A stretch of DNA of 64,000 bases from Paramacrobiotus metropolitanus (Eukaryota; Tardigrada; Eutardigrada; Parachela; Macrobiotidae), in assembly GCF_019649055.1 (NCBI RefSeq), contig NW_026570257.1:1054001-1118000 (forward strand), given 5' to 3'. Under the pieces are notes generated by a model. The model did not search any database. It had not been told where the DNA came from and was given only the letters and a program-made list of their open reading frames with translations. The stretch's first letter is position 1; every line of letters starts with the position of its first letter. A program made the translations under genes and the position numbers. This document shows positions 49,315 to 62,141 of the stretch, piece by piece.

Positions 49315-50640
49315 GTGGGATGAAGCGCTACTTAGCAATTTTGTTTCCCCGGATGTTCCTAGTTCCTACAGCTAATTTCCTATGGGCGAAAATTACTGTC
49401 CTTATTATAATGTTTTCTGATAGAACAGGAACTCTGTTATTTATACAGTATTATTTATATCTCACAATTTAAAATTAATGTTACTTGTCATTATTTATAA
49501 TTATTCAAAATAGGAGATCTATGTAAGTAGTACTTCATGTCGTTCCGACTTGTTCGTAAAAGATACAAAATGGACAAATTGCTTCTGTAAAATGTTTATT
49601 AAACATAAGCAAAAAATAAGTCAGTCGTCAATTTCGCGTTGCGCTGCACCTGGTACAACCACTAGTTATCGTACGTTCATGAATTTGTTACATATGTATG
49701 CACTAGCTAATAATAGTAATATTTTATGATGTGCGAGAACTGTGGAATTGATAATACTTTTGTATTCAATCGTGTGTTTTATTTGGCATCGCAATCACCA
49801 CCAGCATCGAAAGATCATGACTAAGAAATCCGTAGACTCAGCCGACATTATTAATGCAGAGTTTGATAATTACGAGTAGTTGGAAGATAACCTTTTCCAG
49901 CTTTGCATGTGTTCATATATATTTCTTTATTATACTTAAATAATAGAGAATCAAACGTTTTTAAGGTTACCATAAATTTAACGCACAGTATAACACTATC
50001 AGCAAACTTCTACTACGTCGACACATATTAGCTTGTGGAAACAGTGAACGAAAGCAAGCCGCAACACCAAGCGGTCAGGTTTTTCGGTTACGAGAATCCA
50101 GCAAAACTGCCAATTCAGTAAGGGAACGTTGGTAACCTTGCAATAGAATTGTCGCATTATAATGGTGGAAATTCAGGTACATTTTGCGGTGTGTTTCTTC
50201 TGCTTACACCATGCAATGTCCTCAGCACTCCCTGCATAAGGCTAACAAGAGCTAACGTAGCAATAAAAGAATTGGTCGGAAGAAAAAAACAAAGGGCAGC
50301 GAACGCCGAACGGATACGCACCTTACCCGTATTCCACTTGGTCGCGCTAGCTGCATGTCATCTGTGAAGGAAACACGATTTTTTTATTTGACTCGCTCCC
50401 GCTCGCAAAGTCTGTTCGATCGGTATCCTTGAAAATTCGAAAATAACCATGTGTCGCATGGTCGTCAGTCGATACCCTTCAGAATTTATTACTTATACAA
50501 TCCCATTCATCTTGAGTAAACCATCCAGTTTGATTTTTACCTTAAGATAAGATGCCGGTTCTTGCATATTACTGAATCCAGAAAACCATTTGTTTCTATG
50601 ATAATTTAAAAATTTCGCGGTTTTAAAACTGTTTTAAACT
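49315..50640. other. Intergenic region
   Basis: AT-rich, between cluster genes 2 and 3. No gene recognised. Confidence 0.5.
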
Positions 50641-50708
50641 TTTCGCGAATGGAAGGGAATTTCCGTAGGATTAACTGCCTTTCTTATGGCCGGATGCCGG
50701 TACAGTAC
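50641..50708 (+). promoter_or_regulatory. Upstream block shared with cluster gene 1
   Basis: The block from TTCGCGAATGGAAGGGAA to CCGGTACAGTA resembles the reverse strand at about 45338-45405 upstream of gene 1. The TATA of gene 1 is not conserved here. Probably a common ancestral promoter of the two closest type A paralogues. Confidence 0.45.
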
Positions 50709-50771
50709 AGTCGTTGTCAGTCATAGTATTTTCTGCAGTTATTGTAGTAGACATTGCATAGTGTGCCCTGT

Positions 50772-51976
50772 ATGTGCACAGTTGCTGTTTTACCTCCCAC
50801 AACTACTCACATAAATCGTAATTTGCAGGTAATAATCCTTTGCCTTTTCTCAATCAGTACGGTATGTGGCGCTGGCTCGATGGAAGAGGACCGCGCAGCA
50901 CTGCGTGCCCGCATGCGCCGCTCGTTGTCTACTTACTACAGTAGCAACAACACCAAATCCCTTCCCAAGACCTGTCCTACATGTGCGACCTGCCCACCGC
51001 CGTGTCCAGCGACGCCGGCGACCGTACCTTCGACGTCGTCCTGCTCCGATAATCCCTGCTATTTTTCCTCCTTACCATACGCTTGCTCGGCTGAACAGTG
51101 CGCTGATTTCATGGCGAAAACTGGCGGTAAATATACTCTCAGGATAATGATGATATCATACGAATTTGGAGAGAAGCTTGTAAATAATGTTTACACAATA
51201 ACATCGCGCCACGTACGGCACAAAGCAAGGTATACAGAGGCATACTTATCCGTAAACGATCTTATAATTAGTTACGCGTACAAAAGCAGTTTCCACTGGT
51301 GCTGTTCTGCAGTGCATCGCAAAGTAAAATTTTCTTTGTCAATGTAGAGTATGGAAAGGCAGTGATCGTCAATCTTCCGGAAGAGCTGTGCGTCACCACG
51401 TGTCAACTGCAAGATCTGTCGGGGACAGAACCCGTTGCCGGCCTGTATGCATTTGGTGTAAGGGGCAACTCCTAAGGTTCTCTATATTATTCTTTTATGG
51501 AATCAGAATATTAACAAGAGAGGAACCTGTTTTAAGGCGTGTACACGGTACGAACGTTTGGACATCACGGTCAACGGTCAGGAGCCCAACGTGGTGTCCG
51601 TGCTGAAATGCGGCGCTGATCAATGCTTTCAAGCTAGTGGTTACGGACTGTTTTACTCCACCGACAACTGCAATCCCGTCATGTACAGCCAAGATACCGT
51701 GCTGCAGTGCACTTTATCGCTGATTAATGCACAAACCATGAATGGTGAATTATATGCCACAGCGCAATTTCGGGTAAAGTTTTACTGCGATCGTGTTTAG
51801 AATCATTATGTTACTACATTATTCGTCATTATTTGCAACGCCATCGACATACAATAACTGTGAGAGTTTGACTGATATTAAATTGGTTCTCTTTGCAGTT
51901 AAAAATCCAGTACGTTGACCAGAGGGACTGTGGACCAGTAATAATGGATCTAGTACACCGGAATAATTATGTATAA
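50772..51976 (+). CDS. Type A secreted Cys-rich protein, cluster gene 3
   Basis: Exons: 50772-51126, 51348-51457, 51537-51773, 51899-51976, all in phase, 259 residues. It shows VIILCLFSISTVCGAGS (signal peptide core), RRSLSTYY, TCPTCATCPPPC, CSDNPCYF, YACSAEQCADF, then GKAVIVNLPEELCVTTCQLQ, VSVLKCGADQC, SQDTVLQCTLSL and a last exon LKIQYVDQRDCG with a longer tail than its relatives. It is nearly parallel to cluster gene 1 in every exon. The chosen ATG 50772 gives a long N-region before the hydrophobic core. A separate first exon spliced at the CAG ending at 50828 is an alternative. Presumably secreted; function unknown. Confidence 0.8.
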
Positions 51977-53001
51977 CACGTATTGCACAATACCTTCGCC
52001 TGTGTAACATACTGTACATGGATTTATTACATAATTATGCAATCAGACTAGTCAGAGTGAATATTATCCTCAATCACCTGCCAGCTCGCATTCCGTGTGT
52101 ATCTGTACTCGATATGCGGATTATTGACTTACCATTAATTTTTGATAGTTGTGAATTTGTGAATGTTCTGCTAACATTTTAAATATAGTATCTAGTCGTT
52201 CGATTTGTGAAATCGCAGTACTCTGTGTGCACAGGAACGATGTCTTGCCGGCGGTACCGTCCGGAGTTTATTCACGGAAGTTTGGTCTGTACTTTTGCTG
52301 TACATTGAATTATTGTGATGGATGCGACAGCCGGAAATGTACGGGTTTTTCTTTTATAATTATCACAATGTTTTTATACGTGAAACCGTGGCATAGCCGG
52401 TACCAACTCACACAGGTACACTGTGACTAAACATGTCTATACACATTGTCGGCATGCTGACTGTAATTAGTAACCACCATTATCAGTTACGAACTTACGA
52501 AACACCTGCACCGCCCTCGTTAAAATAAACAAAATTCTGTTATACAATCGCTATACTGTTTTTGCACGTTGCGCACCACTTTCTATGTTCTTGTACAACT
52601 TTTTTAACTCATTTTTGCCTTCAATACATAAATTAGCTAAATGGCAATGCTGTTGTTTCGTGTATCTTATGACGATATGAATATATGAAAGGTTGCAATC
52701 AACATAAAGGTCTCTAATCCATGAAAGCGTCGAAAACGCCCGCGGAATTGTTTTCTGTCAGAAATCAGCGACTGCCATTCAGTTTATTGCATTTGAGCTA
52801 GTTTGCCATTTAGTTTACCGTTAGACCAGTTAATTTTGCAACCTGGAAAAATAATCGATTTCACATACTACTTAAAAACTCGTTATTTGTACAAAAATAA
52901 AAAATAAAAGTAACATAAGGCATGCAGAAATGAGGGAGATTTTGTTGGAAAACGACTGGACTGATTACTTTTGGTGGACTTAGTTGGCTGGTTAACAGCA
53001 T
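51977..53001. other. Convergent intergenic region
   Basis: Between cluster genes 3 (plus) and 4 (minus). No gene or clear repeat recognised. Confidence 0.5.
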
Positions 53002-54331
53002 TTACGCCGTGGGTATTCCGCAGTCAGCGGGGTTAACATATTGGACTTTCACCTATAAAGCAAATCCCACAACTATGTACAGCTGTATCATGACTGGACA
53101 TTTAACAAACATCCGATTCCGTGCCGAAACTCACCGTAAGATCTGACGTGGCTAGTAAATCGGTGCCCTTTTTAAGCTGCAGTGTGCACTGGAGCGTGGT
53201 ATCGGCTGTATATGTTTGTGTCGCACAGTTAGATTTAACATAGATAGTATCGACATAGGCGGCCAAACACGTTTCAGTCCCGCAGTTCAACGATGACACC
53301 ACGTTATCCGAAGGGGCTGTGCCGGTATTGAGGTTATCTCTAACCACAGGAGAAAGGTCACCGGTTTTGGTACATGCCTATCAGATTAATTTTTAACTGT
53401 TTAATTATTTATATCCGGATTAATCATGCAGTAATAGACAGCTAACTGCTTATACACATGATTCCGGGATTTAAGCGCAGTGAGTAATGTCATATAAAAT
53501 TGATAGTAAATTCAAACCGCACATGTCGAAGCAGAGCGTACCCCGTAACGGTAAAGCAGGAACGCGCTGTCCGTAGTCGCGGTGCCGTATTGTTGCAGCT
53601 GGCACGTCGTAATACAGACCTCTTCGGGAAGGTTTACAATAACAGCTCTGCCAAGGTCAGCCTTGTCTACAACGGCCAATTTTTTATAGGAACATATACA
53701 GTATAACACGGTGCATACACAAAGTGTGTACACGATTAAACTAACTTTGCCGGAAATTTTGCAGTCTACTATAACGTACCGCCCGCGCTTTTGATGAAGT
53801 CGGCGCACTGCTCTGCCGAACAAGCATAGGGCAATGAATTGAAATAGCAGGGATTATCCGTGCACGTTGAGGGAGGGGGCGCCGGAGTGGAGGCCGGACA
53901 GGGCGGAGCACAGGCGGCGCATGTCGGGCAGGTCTTGGAGCTGGTTTTTGTGTAGTTTTTGTAGTTGTAGTTATTGTAATACGATCGACGGACGCGGGCT
54001 ACTGGCTCGTCTGCGGCAGCGAAGGAGGCCAAGGCAATCACTAGGCAAAATATCTGCAAATATTTTGCTTAATTCCACAATTTAAAAAAAAAACTTTGTG
54101 TTAGATTGCCAGTTTTTGTAATTTAACGAAACAATGCCAATTAGAAAATGCAATATATTTAAAGTTACACTACGCAGCACACACACAGTTAAAATGCGCA
54201 GTGTATCGTTTTAGTTTAGAAAAACTAGTAAGCCATAACCTTTTTCTGCTTTAAACAAATTCTGCATCCGTTGTTACACTAGTACTTACCGGTTGCACAG
54301 AGAGCACTTTCATCCACAAATTTTTCTCCAT
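53002..54331 (-). CDS. Type A secreted Cys-rich protein, cluster gene 4
   Basis: Exons (minus): 54331-54290, 54053-53780, 53666-53542, 53377-53135, 53052-53002, all in phase, 244 residues. The first exon (42 nt, donor CCG|GTAAGT) splits the signal peptide, which continues as IFCLVIALASFAAA. Then come RRSYYNNYNYKNY, TCPTCAACAPPC, CTDNPCYF, YACSAEQCADF, GRAVIVNLPEEVCITTCQLQ, ACTKTGDLSP, VSSLNCGTETC, TADTTLQCTLQL and the last exon VKVQYVNPADCG. A run of Tyr/Asn before the signature hints at a miniature of the type B low-complexity region. Secreted and disulfide-rich; function unknown. Confidence 0.85.
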
Positions 54332-55481
54332 GGTGGGCAACTGATGGAATCGTATCACTGAGATCGTTTGCTTATTCGTAACAGGGAAATGCCGTATAAA
54401 CTAAAATACTATTGCTGTGATTCTGCACAAAATTCAATTAATAAGTCCAATCGAAACATGCAGGTACTTCTTGCACCGCTTAATACATTCGCACCCGCCG
54501 AAAGGATAGTTAAAGTTGACCTAAAAATTGTGTCGTGAATTGTGCAACAAAAGTCTACAAAAAATTTAAAAAAAGTATATTTTTGTTACGTCTTGGATTA
54601 TCAAGATGAAGACCATATGTGCGTAAGACGTAACGCTTGTGCAGGAAGTTAACGCATATATGCAAAAGTAAAAAAATGAGCAAAGGTCAATCTCATAAGT
54701 TTGATTCTCATTACCACGCTATCTTTGTATCTATACTCTTAGTGCTCTGTAATTTTACTCGACATATTTTGTAGGTGGCTTCGTCGTATCGTTTTGATCG
54801 TACATGCAACGTCCAGTTAATTTGTTTTCATATTGATATTGTTTGATTAATGCGTCTATTATTATAATATACCCTTTATTATACAAGGATCGCATTTCAG
54901 TAATACTCACTCTTTAAAATAATTTTGTCGCCTCTTTATCTGTTAAAGAACAGCTGAGTAATACTTTCTATCAGAGACTATCGCGGAATAGGCCTTGGAT
55001 AAATTTTGTCTTATATACGAAGTACTCTGTATTTGTTTACAATATTGTGCTTTTATGAAGAAATAAGGCAGTTAATCGTGTGTTTATATTAGTTTTTTGA
55101 TTTTTCGTAACCGTAACCAGGGAATAAAGAAAATTACATTAGGTGCAATTTTATCGTACATGTTGTGCTGTAACTAAACCGTCGTTTTCCACGTGATTTC
55201 TTGATACGTAGTACTGCGTTTTGCTGCTCTGATTTTGTGATCCACAGTATAAGTGTACCACCGCAAACGCTGCATGTACGGCATTATCTTTATTTCGATA
55301 AATGCAGATAAGATCAACCAGCGCATTGTACAAAATTACGGGCAAAGCAGACAATTATTGCTATGGTACATAGTAAACAGAAAAACTTTTGTGCAGCAAA
55401 ATCTACATCGTGTACACATAACCGGCGCAACCGGTACGCTAATTTCCGGGGTTCTGGTTTATGGTGACTCCTCGTAGTGTA
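54332..55481. other. Intergenic region
   Basis: AT-rich, holding the promoter of cluster gene 4 and the 3' flank of gene 5. No gene recognised. Confidence 0.5.
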
Positions 55482-57322
55482 TCAGCACCGGCAATCGGGA
55501 AAGACATTGATCTGCAAATTATTTTGATTAATTCCGGATTCGGATACACAGATATCTGAATGAATTTTTTCAACGACAGTAATTAAGGGTGCTTCATGCT
55601 TAATGGAAAGCCATCATTATTTTCAGTAGCTTACTTCGACATCTTCCGAGGCCTGAACTTGTCCCGAATCGTTCCAAATGTACAAAGAGCAGTGCAGTGT
55701 GACGGGTTGCGTCAGCGACCAGAGATTGAAACACAGCTGCGGATCGCGGACATAGACGGATCCTTTCTGGGCCCATAAACACTCCACCTGGGTTGTTTCG
55801 ACGCAGTCGATATTCTGCCGGTTGTCCGGTGTCAAGTTTAGAACGTTAGCGCTGGAACCAGTCTGCTGGCACACCTGCATCATTCAAAGAAAAGATATGA
55901 AACTAACTTATTATCGGCTAGAAGCTTTCCGCATGTTTATTACTTATGTCATAACTAAATAGCGGCTAAACGTTCATACACTTTTTGTTGCTTACATCAT
56001 AAATAAAAAGTGGCTAAAATTTTATAGACTTTATTGCTAGTTGCTTACGTCATAGGTAAAAAGCTCGGTCTGAAATTTCCGGAATACGCACTGGGAGACA
56101 TTGACCTGTCCCGGGGAGAAGATTTTTATGGGTAACCCTTCCGATGCTGCAAAAGCACCAGTGACCAATCAGACAAAATTGAGACGTACGTCTATTTAGT
56201 ATTGCGTGCGTACCGGCCTGTTCGCACTCGGCAGCTGTGCAGCGAAACGGAGCCGACGGTATGGCACACTGGTTGATGTAAGTCTCATCACAGAGATCCG
56301 ATAGCTGCGTAAAATCCTGGATTGTGGAATTCACCGGGGTGGTCGTAGTTACGTTGGTTGCGTTACAGGCCGGCGGACAATCCGGGCACTTGGGACAGGT
56401 GTTGTCGTACTTATAGTTGTACTTGTTATCATAACTCCGGTTGCGATAATTGGATGTATACTGGTTGTAGTCGTTACGGCCATATGAAGATCTTCCTGAT
56501 GTGTACGCTGTCGATCCCTGCCGTCCGTAATCCGAGCGAGAATAATCCTTCGAATTATAGTTATTATACGCATCGTTGTACCCGTACGTGTTATTGGAAT
56601 AGGACAGGCGTTGACCGTAGTTGCGGTTGTCGTTATAGGAGTAATCATTTCGGTTTCCGTAGCCATTATACGAATTGTCATTCCGGTCGTAGTTCAATGT
56701 CCGGTTTCCGCGTGGATAACTGATGCTGCCGGTATTGTCGTAACGCGATGAACTGCTGTAGTCGGCGTTACTGCGATCGTAAGAACCGTCGTAAGAACTG
56801 TATGCGCCGGACGCCGGTGATTCATAGTAGTTGACCTTTGAGCTGTACCGTCCGGTGTCGTAGTTGTCACGATCGGAATTATAATCGGGGTCAGGACCGT
56901 AGTCGTTACTGGTGCGGACTTTGTAGTTCATACGGCTACGGTACTCTGACCCTGAAATTTTATTTGATATGGTGGTATTCAAGGCTAAAGAATTCATAAG
57001 TAACTATAGATGCCTCACCGGCATACGGTGCCCGTGGTGGTTGGTAGGATCCCGGATAATTGTAGGCTCCGGCTTGCCGCCGATAACGGCTCGATAGGGA
57101 ATCACTCTGGTCATTCTCCGCCAAATATCCACTGAATATAGTTAGTAAAATCTATAAAAAATTAAACAGATTGTGTTTGAAAAATGTCGCCTTTTAAGTC
57201 CATTGTTTCATATTCTATAAGGCAAATCCAGTAGCTGCTAAACAATTTTAGGTTGACATTAACCCGTTATTGCATTTTACCTGTATCCTAAGGAGAGTAG
57301 AGTAGCATATGCCGTTATGCAT
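55482..57322 (-). CDS. Type B secreted Cys-rich protein with Tyr/Asn/Ser-rich region, cluster gene 5
   Basis: Exons (minus): 57322-57281, 57151-57019, 56951-56214, 56146-56049, 55874-55635, 55511-55482, all in phase, 426 residues. The 42-nt first exon (MHNGICYSTLLRIQ) plus ILLTIFSGYLA forms the signal peptide. A processing-like SRYRRQ follows. Then comes a 180-residue low-complexity region dominated by Tyr, Asn, Ser, Asp, Arg and Gly, then TCPKCPDCPPAC, SDLCDETYINQC, FRCTAAEC, VNVSQCVFRKF, NIDCVETTQVECLW and VRDPQLCFNLWSLTQPV. The last exon encodes only INVFPDCRC plus stop. Composition suggests an adhesive, gel-forming or cuticular extracellular protein that could be tyrosine cross-linked; that is inference. 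Confidence 0.87.
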
Positions 57323-59621
57323 TTTCCACGCAAATAATTAGATAACAATTCCCGATGCTGAAGTCTTGCTCCAAAATATACAGACTTCAATTCAACTCAG
57401 TTCTCATTTAAAATGCACAATAAATTAGCGCCCAGTTTCTCAAGGCGTTCATAAAGTTTGTTAGTACTTCAGAATAGTAGTTTGAATTTCTAACTACTAA
57501 ATCTTGCGCAACCGGAAGCAGTTAATGTTTCGCACATACATAACACCGTCTTTTTGCAAAAAAAGCGCCTCGTGATGTTTTTCTTGATAACATCGTGATA
57601 TATTTTATGGTGTTGCGTGAAGGATAAAAAGTTAATATGATCAACCCAAAAAATAGCTGCCGCTATAACATCAGTCTATATCCTTACACTTTCATCATGA
57701 CCTTGGCATTACGAAAGTTTGGATTAATTGGCTGTAGTAGTTGGATCGTTACTGCATGTTACTGCACGTCACAAATGCGTGTACGTAGGCTATACCAGCT
57801 ATACTATCCAGCAAATTTGCTGCGAAATAGCTGTATTCGCACATACTCGTATGTAAGAAAATCGGATTCCGGCAACAAAGTGCACCGAGATGCGCAAAAT
57901 TTGCAGATTTATTATAGAATTCTGCATTCAACATGCAATTGATTTCGGAAACATACTGTACATAGGTTCGCTTAGTTTGTGATTTCTACATATTTATTAA
58001 GCGTTACCAAAATTCTACATGTAGGGCAGGAGTGCAGGACTGTATTTGCTGGTATTCTACAGTATATTATCCTGTAGAATATCGATAGCGAAAAGGCAAC
58101 GGATTCAACGATAGTACGAGTACTCGTATTTGAACAAAATGTTTGCTCATTCTTAGTTTTAACTTGTAGTCGTGCTTGACAGAGTACATTCATCGTGCTC
58201 TACTCTAGAATTGTGTGATTAGTATATTTTGCATTTGTTAACGGCCTGCTTGTTGTCTCCGCATATTGTAGGTATCGTTTTTAAAAGCTGCATCATCGCA
58301 AAGTGTGCATGGAAAGGAAAACACATCGCAATCCAAGACCTAGTTAAAGCGGAAAATAAAGTCGGTAACACTTAATAATACCAGTATTAACGGCGCTGCT
58401 GGTTGCGAAGTTGTTCGTCGATGTTCCTCACAAGAGCTGCTGATTTTCAGTTTGTTCCTTACAATTTGTAACTACTCTGTATATAGTTGTAAATGTAATT
58501 AGACCTTCCAACGCATAATTTTGACCAATTAATTAGAGGGTAGCACGGGTGTCTATAATTAAGGATTTGAGGAATACTGCCAGTGTCGTGACAACCACCA
58601 AAACTTTCGCTTTCACGCACTCCCAAACATTTCATAGCGTCCATTTTACATCGCCATATTTCGGCAACCGCATAAAAGGGAATCGATCCGGTGTATTATA
58701 CAGATACAGAACACAGTACGAAATCCTTGCAATCAGTGATTTTTTGAGCGAATTCATTAGATAAGCTCAACGGAAGCTTAAAACCGCACTGCCATCATGA
58801 CATCCGAGCAATTTTTGTATGGTGACTAATAGTGTGGTGACTTTTCAGATTTACCAGAAACTGGTCATGCATTTTCGAAGTGTATAACATAATTATGTCT
58901 GTATTGTTTCGATCATTTGATCATTGTAACCATAAAACGCCAACTAAAGTGCTGCTTCTTAAATATCTCTTTAATGTAAATTCAGCTAAAACAAAGGCTA
59001 GATTGCAATATGGAGATACTTGTACGTGTTTTTTATAGTTCGTACATTGACGAACCTTTTAAGGCATTTATTAGTATATTTCTAATTAATGTCAGTCAGG
59101 TTCCTTATTGTGCCTTGCTGCTTGAAAATACCCTGTATTTGCGTAGCACGAACAAACTTTATACGACAGAGCTGTATGTGCTGATGCTATAATTGATATT
59201 TACACGGTAAGATATCGATGGCAAAATGGCGATTCAGCGATAGTTACAATAAGCTGATTGTTTGCTCGTTATTAGTGTGGGTACTGTATTTTTGACATCG
59301 AACAAAGCGGTTCCTGTTTTAGCGGTGCAGTTTCACTTAACAGAAATCTCCTGCTTCAAAATGAAATAAAGACTGACTGAATAATAACACAATAAGGACT
59401 AAATTAAGACACCTTCCAGCAAATAGTTATATTTAAATTAAATTAACCATAAGTTACATCAAGAATTATGATTGGCCCATCAGATCTTTTCGTCCATTAC
59501 TGGAATTACATAAATCCTATAATAGGCCTCACCGGCAGGCGGCATGCCAATCGCACCAAATGTTAACAATGGCAATTTAAAAGGAGGCAAAAACATTTAG
59601 GCTGGTCGATGGCTGATAATT
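57323..59621. other. Intergenic region
   Basis: 2.3 kb between the promoter of cluster gene 5 and the last exon of gene 6. AT-rich; short open frames only; nothing recognised. Confidence 0.5.
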
Positions 59622-62141
59622 CTACCATCTGGAGACTTTTCCACACTGGTCTTCGGGTACGTATTTGATGATCATCTGGAAAGAAACCAACCCGGCAAAA
59701 TTGTTCATGTCAGATACTGGAAATTTAGGTATTACAAAACGTGAAAGGGATAATATCCGGCACGGATGCCAAAAAGTAAATATGAAGTCCTCGATGCCGC
59801 AGCTCTTAATTATAAGTAAAGGTCAACTTATATATGTTTATTGTTTGGTGTTCTGCAGGTCATTTGCCAATAGATTATTACGTTCAAACATACTTTCTGA
59901 AAGGTTCAGAGTTTATCCTATAGTACTTATTTTATACTGCTTAAAGATCAGGGTTTATCCTTGGCGTGCACGAACCTTGAAATCTGCCGTGGCGAGCAAT
60001 TCATTATTCAGCTGATTATTATGCAGTTCAAGCGTGCACTGAAGAACGGTGTCCTCGTAATAATGCAGGCTGCCCATACTGATACGCGAGTAGAGGATCT
60101 GATCTATGAATGCACCAAAACTGATGTCCGATCCGCACCGAATAAGAGAGTTAATCACTGGTTGGGGAGTGGCAGACGTTCCCTGCGCCACTACCGCCGT
60201 CAGATCTTCGTAGCGTGTACAAGCCTACACAACAAACGCTTTTTTCTACTCTGGAATTGGAAAGCAAAAATATTTAAGTATTCATGCATGATAAAGACAA
60301 ACTTGAAAAAATATGCATTATGACTTTTGTGGACATAAAATAACTCAACTCTAGAAAAGAATGGTAACCTATCGTTTGATGTCATGCACGGGAGGGCGGC
60401 TGCCATGGTGACAGATGCGCGTTTTTGTCTGTTAACTCTGTTTTCTCAGCATCTCTTCTATTTCTAGCCCCACAAATACGAATGTCTATATTCAGTATGA
60501 TCTCTTGGAATATCACAAATCTTATGATGAGAAAAACTTGATAATATCTCATAAAAAGGACAACAAAATCTGTGGAACTATGATAAGCTTAAATCAACAA
60601 AAGGACGCTGGGCGACACAGGAAATGAACAGCATCGCTAAAAGTTGTTGCGAAAGCAGGTTTTCCAAAATAGTTGAACCTGTGGGCTTATCAAACGACGG
60701 GACAAGACCTGATGGTATGACGCTGATTCCTGTCCAGCAAGGAATGCCAATAGTGGGAGACGGTGCACTTTATCGACTTATCCAAGGAGCCTGAAAAGCT
60801 GGCAGGTGGCCCACCTAGCAGAAAGCGCGAAGCGATACGGGTAAGTTTAGAAACCGATACCCTTCTATCCTTTAGTGGTTGAAACGTTTATGCGTTTTCG
60901 GTCCAGCTTAAGCGAATTGTTGCACTTTATGGGCCGGAAAATTCTGTGACCTGACTGGAGAAGCGCACCTACTGCTTTTCTTAAACAACGTTTCAGTTTG
61001 GCTGTTATTAAGGAAACGCTACGGCTGCATGTTAAGTACGCTACCATTTAACCCACGGGTGGATAGAGATTTTGGTTGTTTTTTCAATGTTTGAAATTTT
61101 AACAGTAACGTAGTGTGCCTGCGCTTGCACTTCTTGTTACATTCTTAATAGCTATAACGGTGATAAGCTTAATAGTGCACAATGCACAGCAGTGCTTGCT
61201 GTATGCGAGCGTGATGACGTTGTGTTTTTCCAGTTCTTACAGCTATAGTAAGACTGTTTATTCTAGTATTGTACATACTGCATATATTTTTGTGAAATTA
61301 CGTAAAATAGTCGTAAGTACGGAGCTATAGTACATTTGTAATTAGGTAGGTAATAACCGTCTAAGTAATGATATTTGGAAGCGCGGGCAGACTATGGGAG
61401 AGTGTAAACTGAATGTTTATCTGTTACGTGAGGAGCTACGGAAAATCGCTACCCCAAATCGATGGATCACGAAGCCATAGTTGGTGTACGACTGCATTTG
61501 GCACGTTGTTATGCACAGTTCATCAGGAAGGTCGATGATAATTGCTTTGCCAATTCCTGTAGTACAAGTACACATGTACGTTATTAACTTCGTATATATA
61601 GCTAGCATGCAAAATTTAGCAGCGATAAGCATCCAGGATTTTTGCTGTTGTTTGTTGATTATTTAGATAAACAGCTTAGACCATATAGTAAAAAAAACAG
61701 CGGTACCTGGGAAATATAGATAATTCACAACATGATAATTAAAATTGTATCAAGTATAGCGACTGTACTGACTGACCGTTTGTACTGTTGACAAACTCTT
61801 GGCACTGCTGGGCTGAGCAGGCAAACGGCAGCGAACGGAAGTAGCATGGATTATCTTGACAGGTATTCGGTGGCGGTGTTGATGGTGCTGTGACAGAGCA
61901 CGGTGGTGGACAGACTGCGCACGTATGACAGGTCTTTTTGGATGAGGAAGAGTACGGATGAGATCCCGTCTGGATGACGATCATGAGCAGAAAGACCGCT
62001 ATCTAACGTACAACGACGTAGCCTTACAGAATGAATTGTGTATCCATTGATGAACATGAATACACAATTCATTTTGTACCAAGGGTGAGCCTTAAACGTT
62101 TGTATGACACGGATAACTTTTAGCTAGCTGCATCTTACCAT
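59622..62141 (-). CDS. Type A secreted Cys-rich protein, cluster gene 6
   Basis: Exons (minus): 62141-62139 (the ATG alone, donor ATG|GTAAGA), 62002-61777, 61556-61453, 60224-59976, 59675-59622, all in phase, 211 residues. The signal peptide would read MIAVFLLMIVIQTGS. Then TCHTCAVCPPPC, CQDNPCYF, FACSAQQCQEF, GKAIIIDLPDELCITTCQMQ, ACTRYEDLTAV, EDTVLQCTLEL and a last exon IKYVPEDQCG. It is the shortest and most divergent type A member, with only a short Ser-rich linker before the signature. Intron 3 (1.2 kb) holds a retrotransposon fragment. Secreted; function unknown. Confidence 0.82.
60601..60850 (+). mobile_element. Fragment of an R2-type retrotransposon endonuclease
   Basis: A broken plus-strand frame in intron 3 of cluster gene 6 contains TRPDGMTLIP followed by a Gly-Asp where the family has Trp-Asp. 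This corresponds to the KRPDGVTITP...WDVTC restriction-like endonuclease core at about 23570-23640. Stops follow. It derives from a related but distinct element. Confidence 0.65.
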
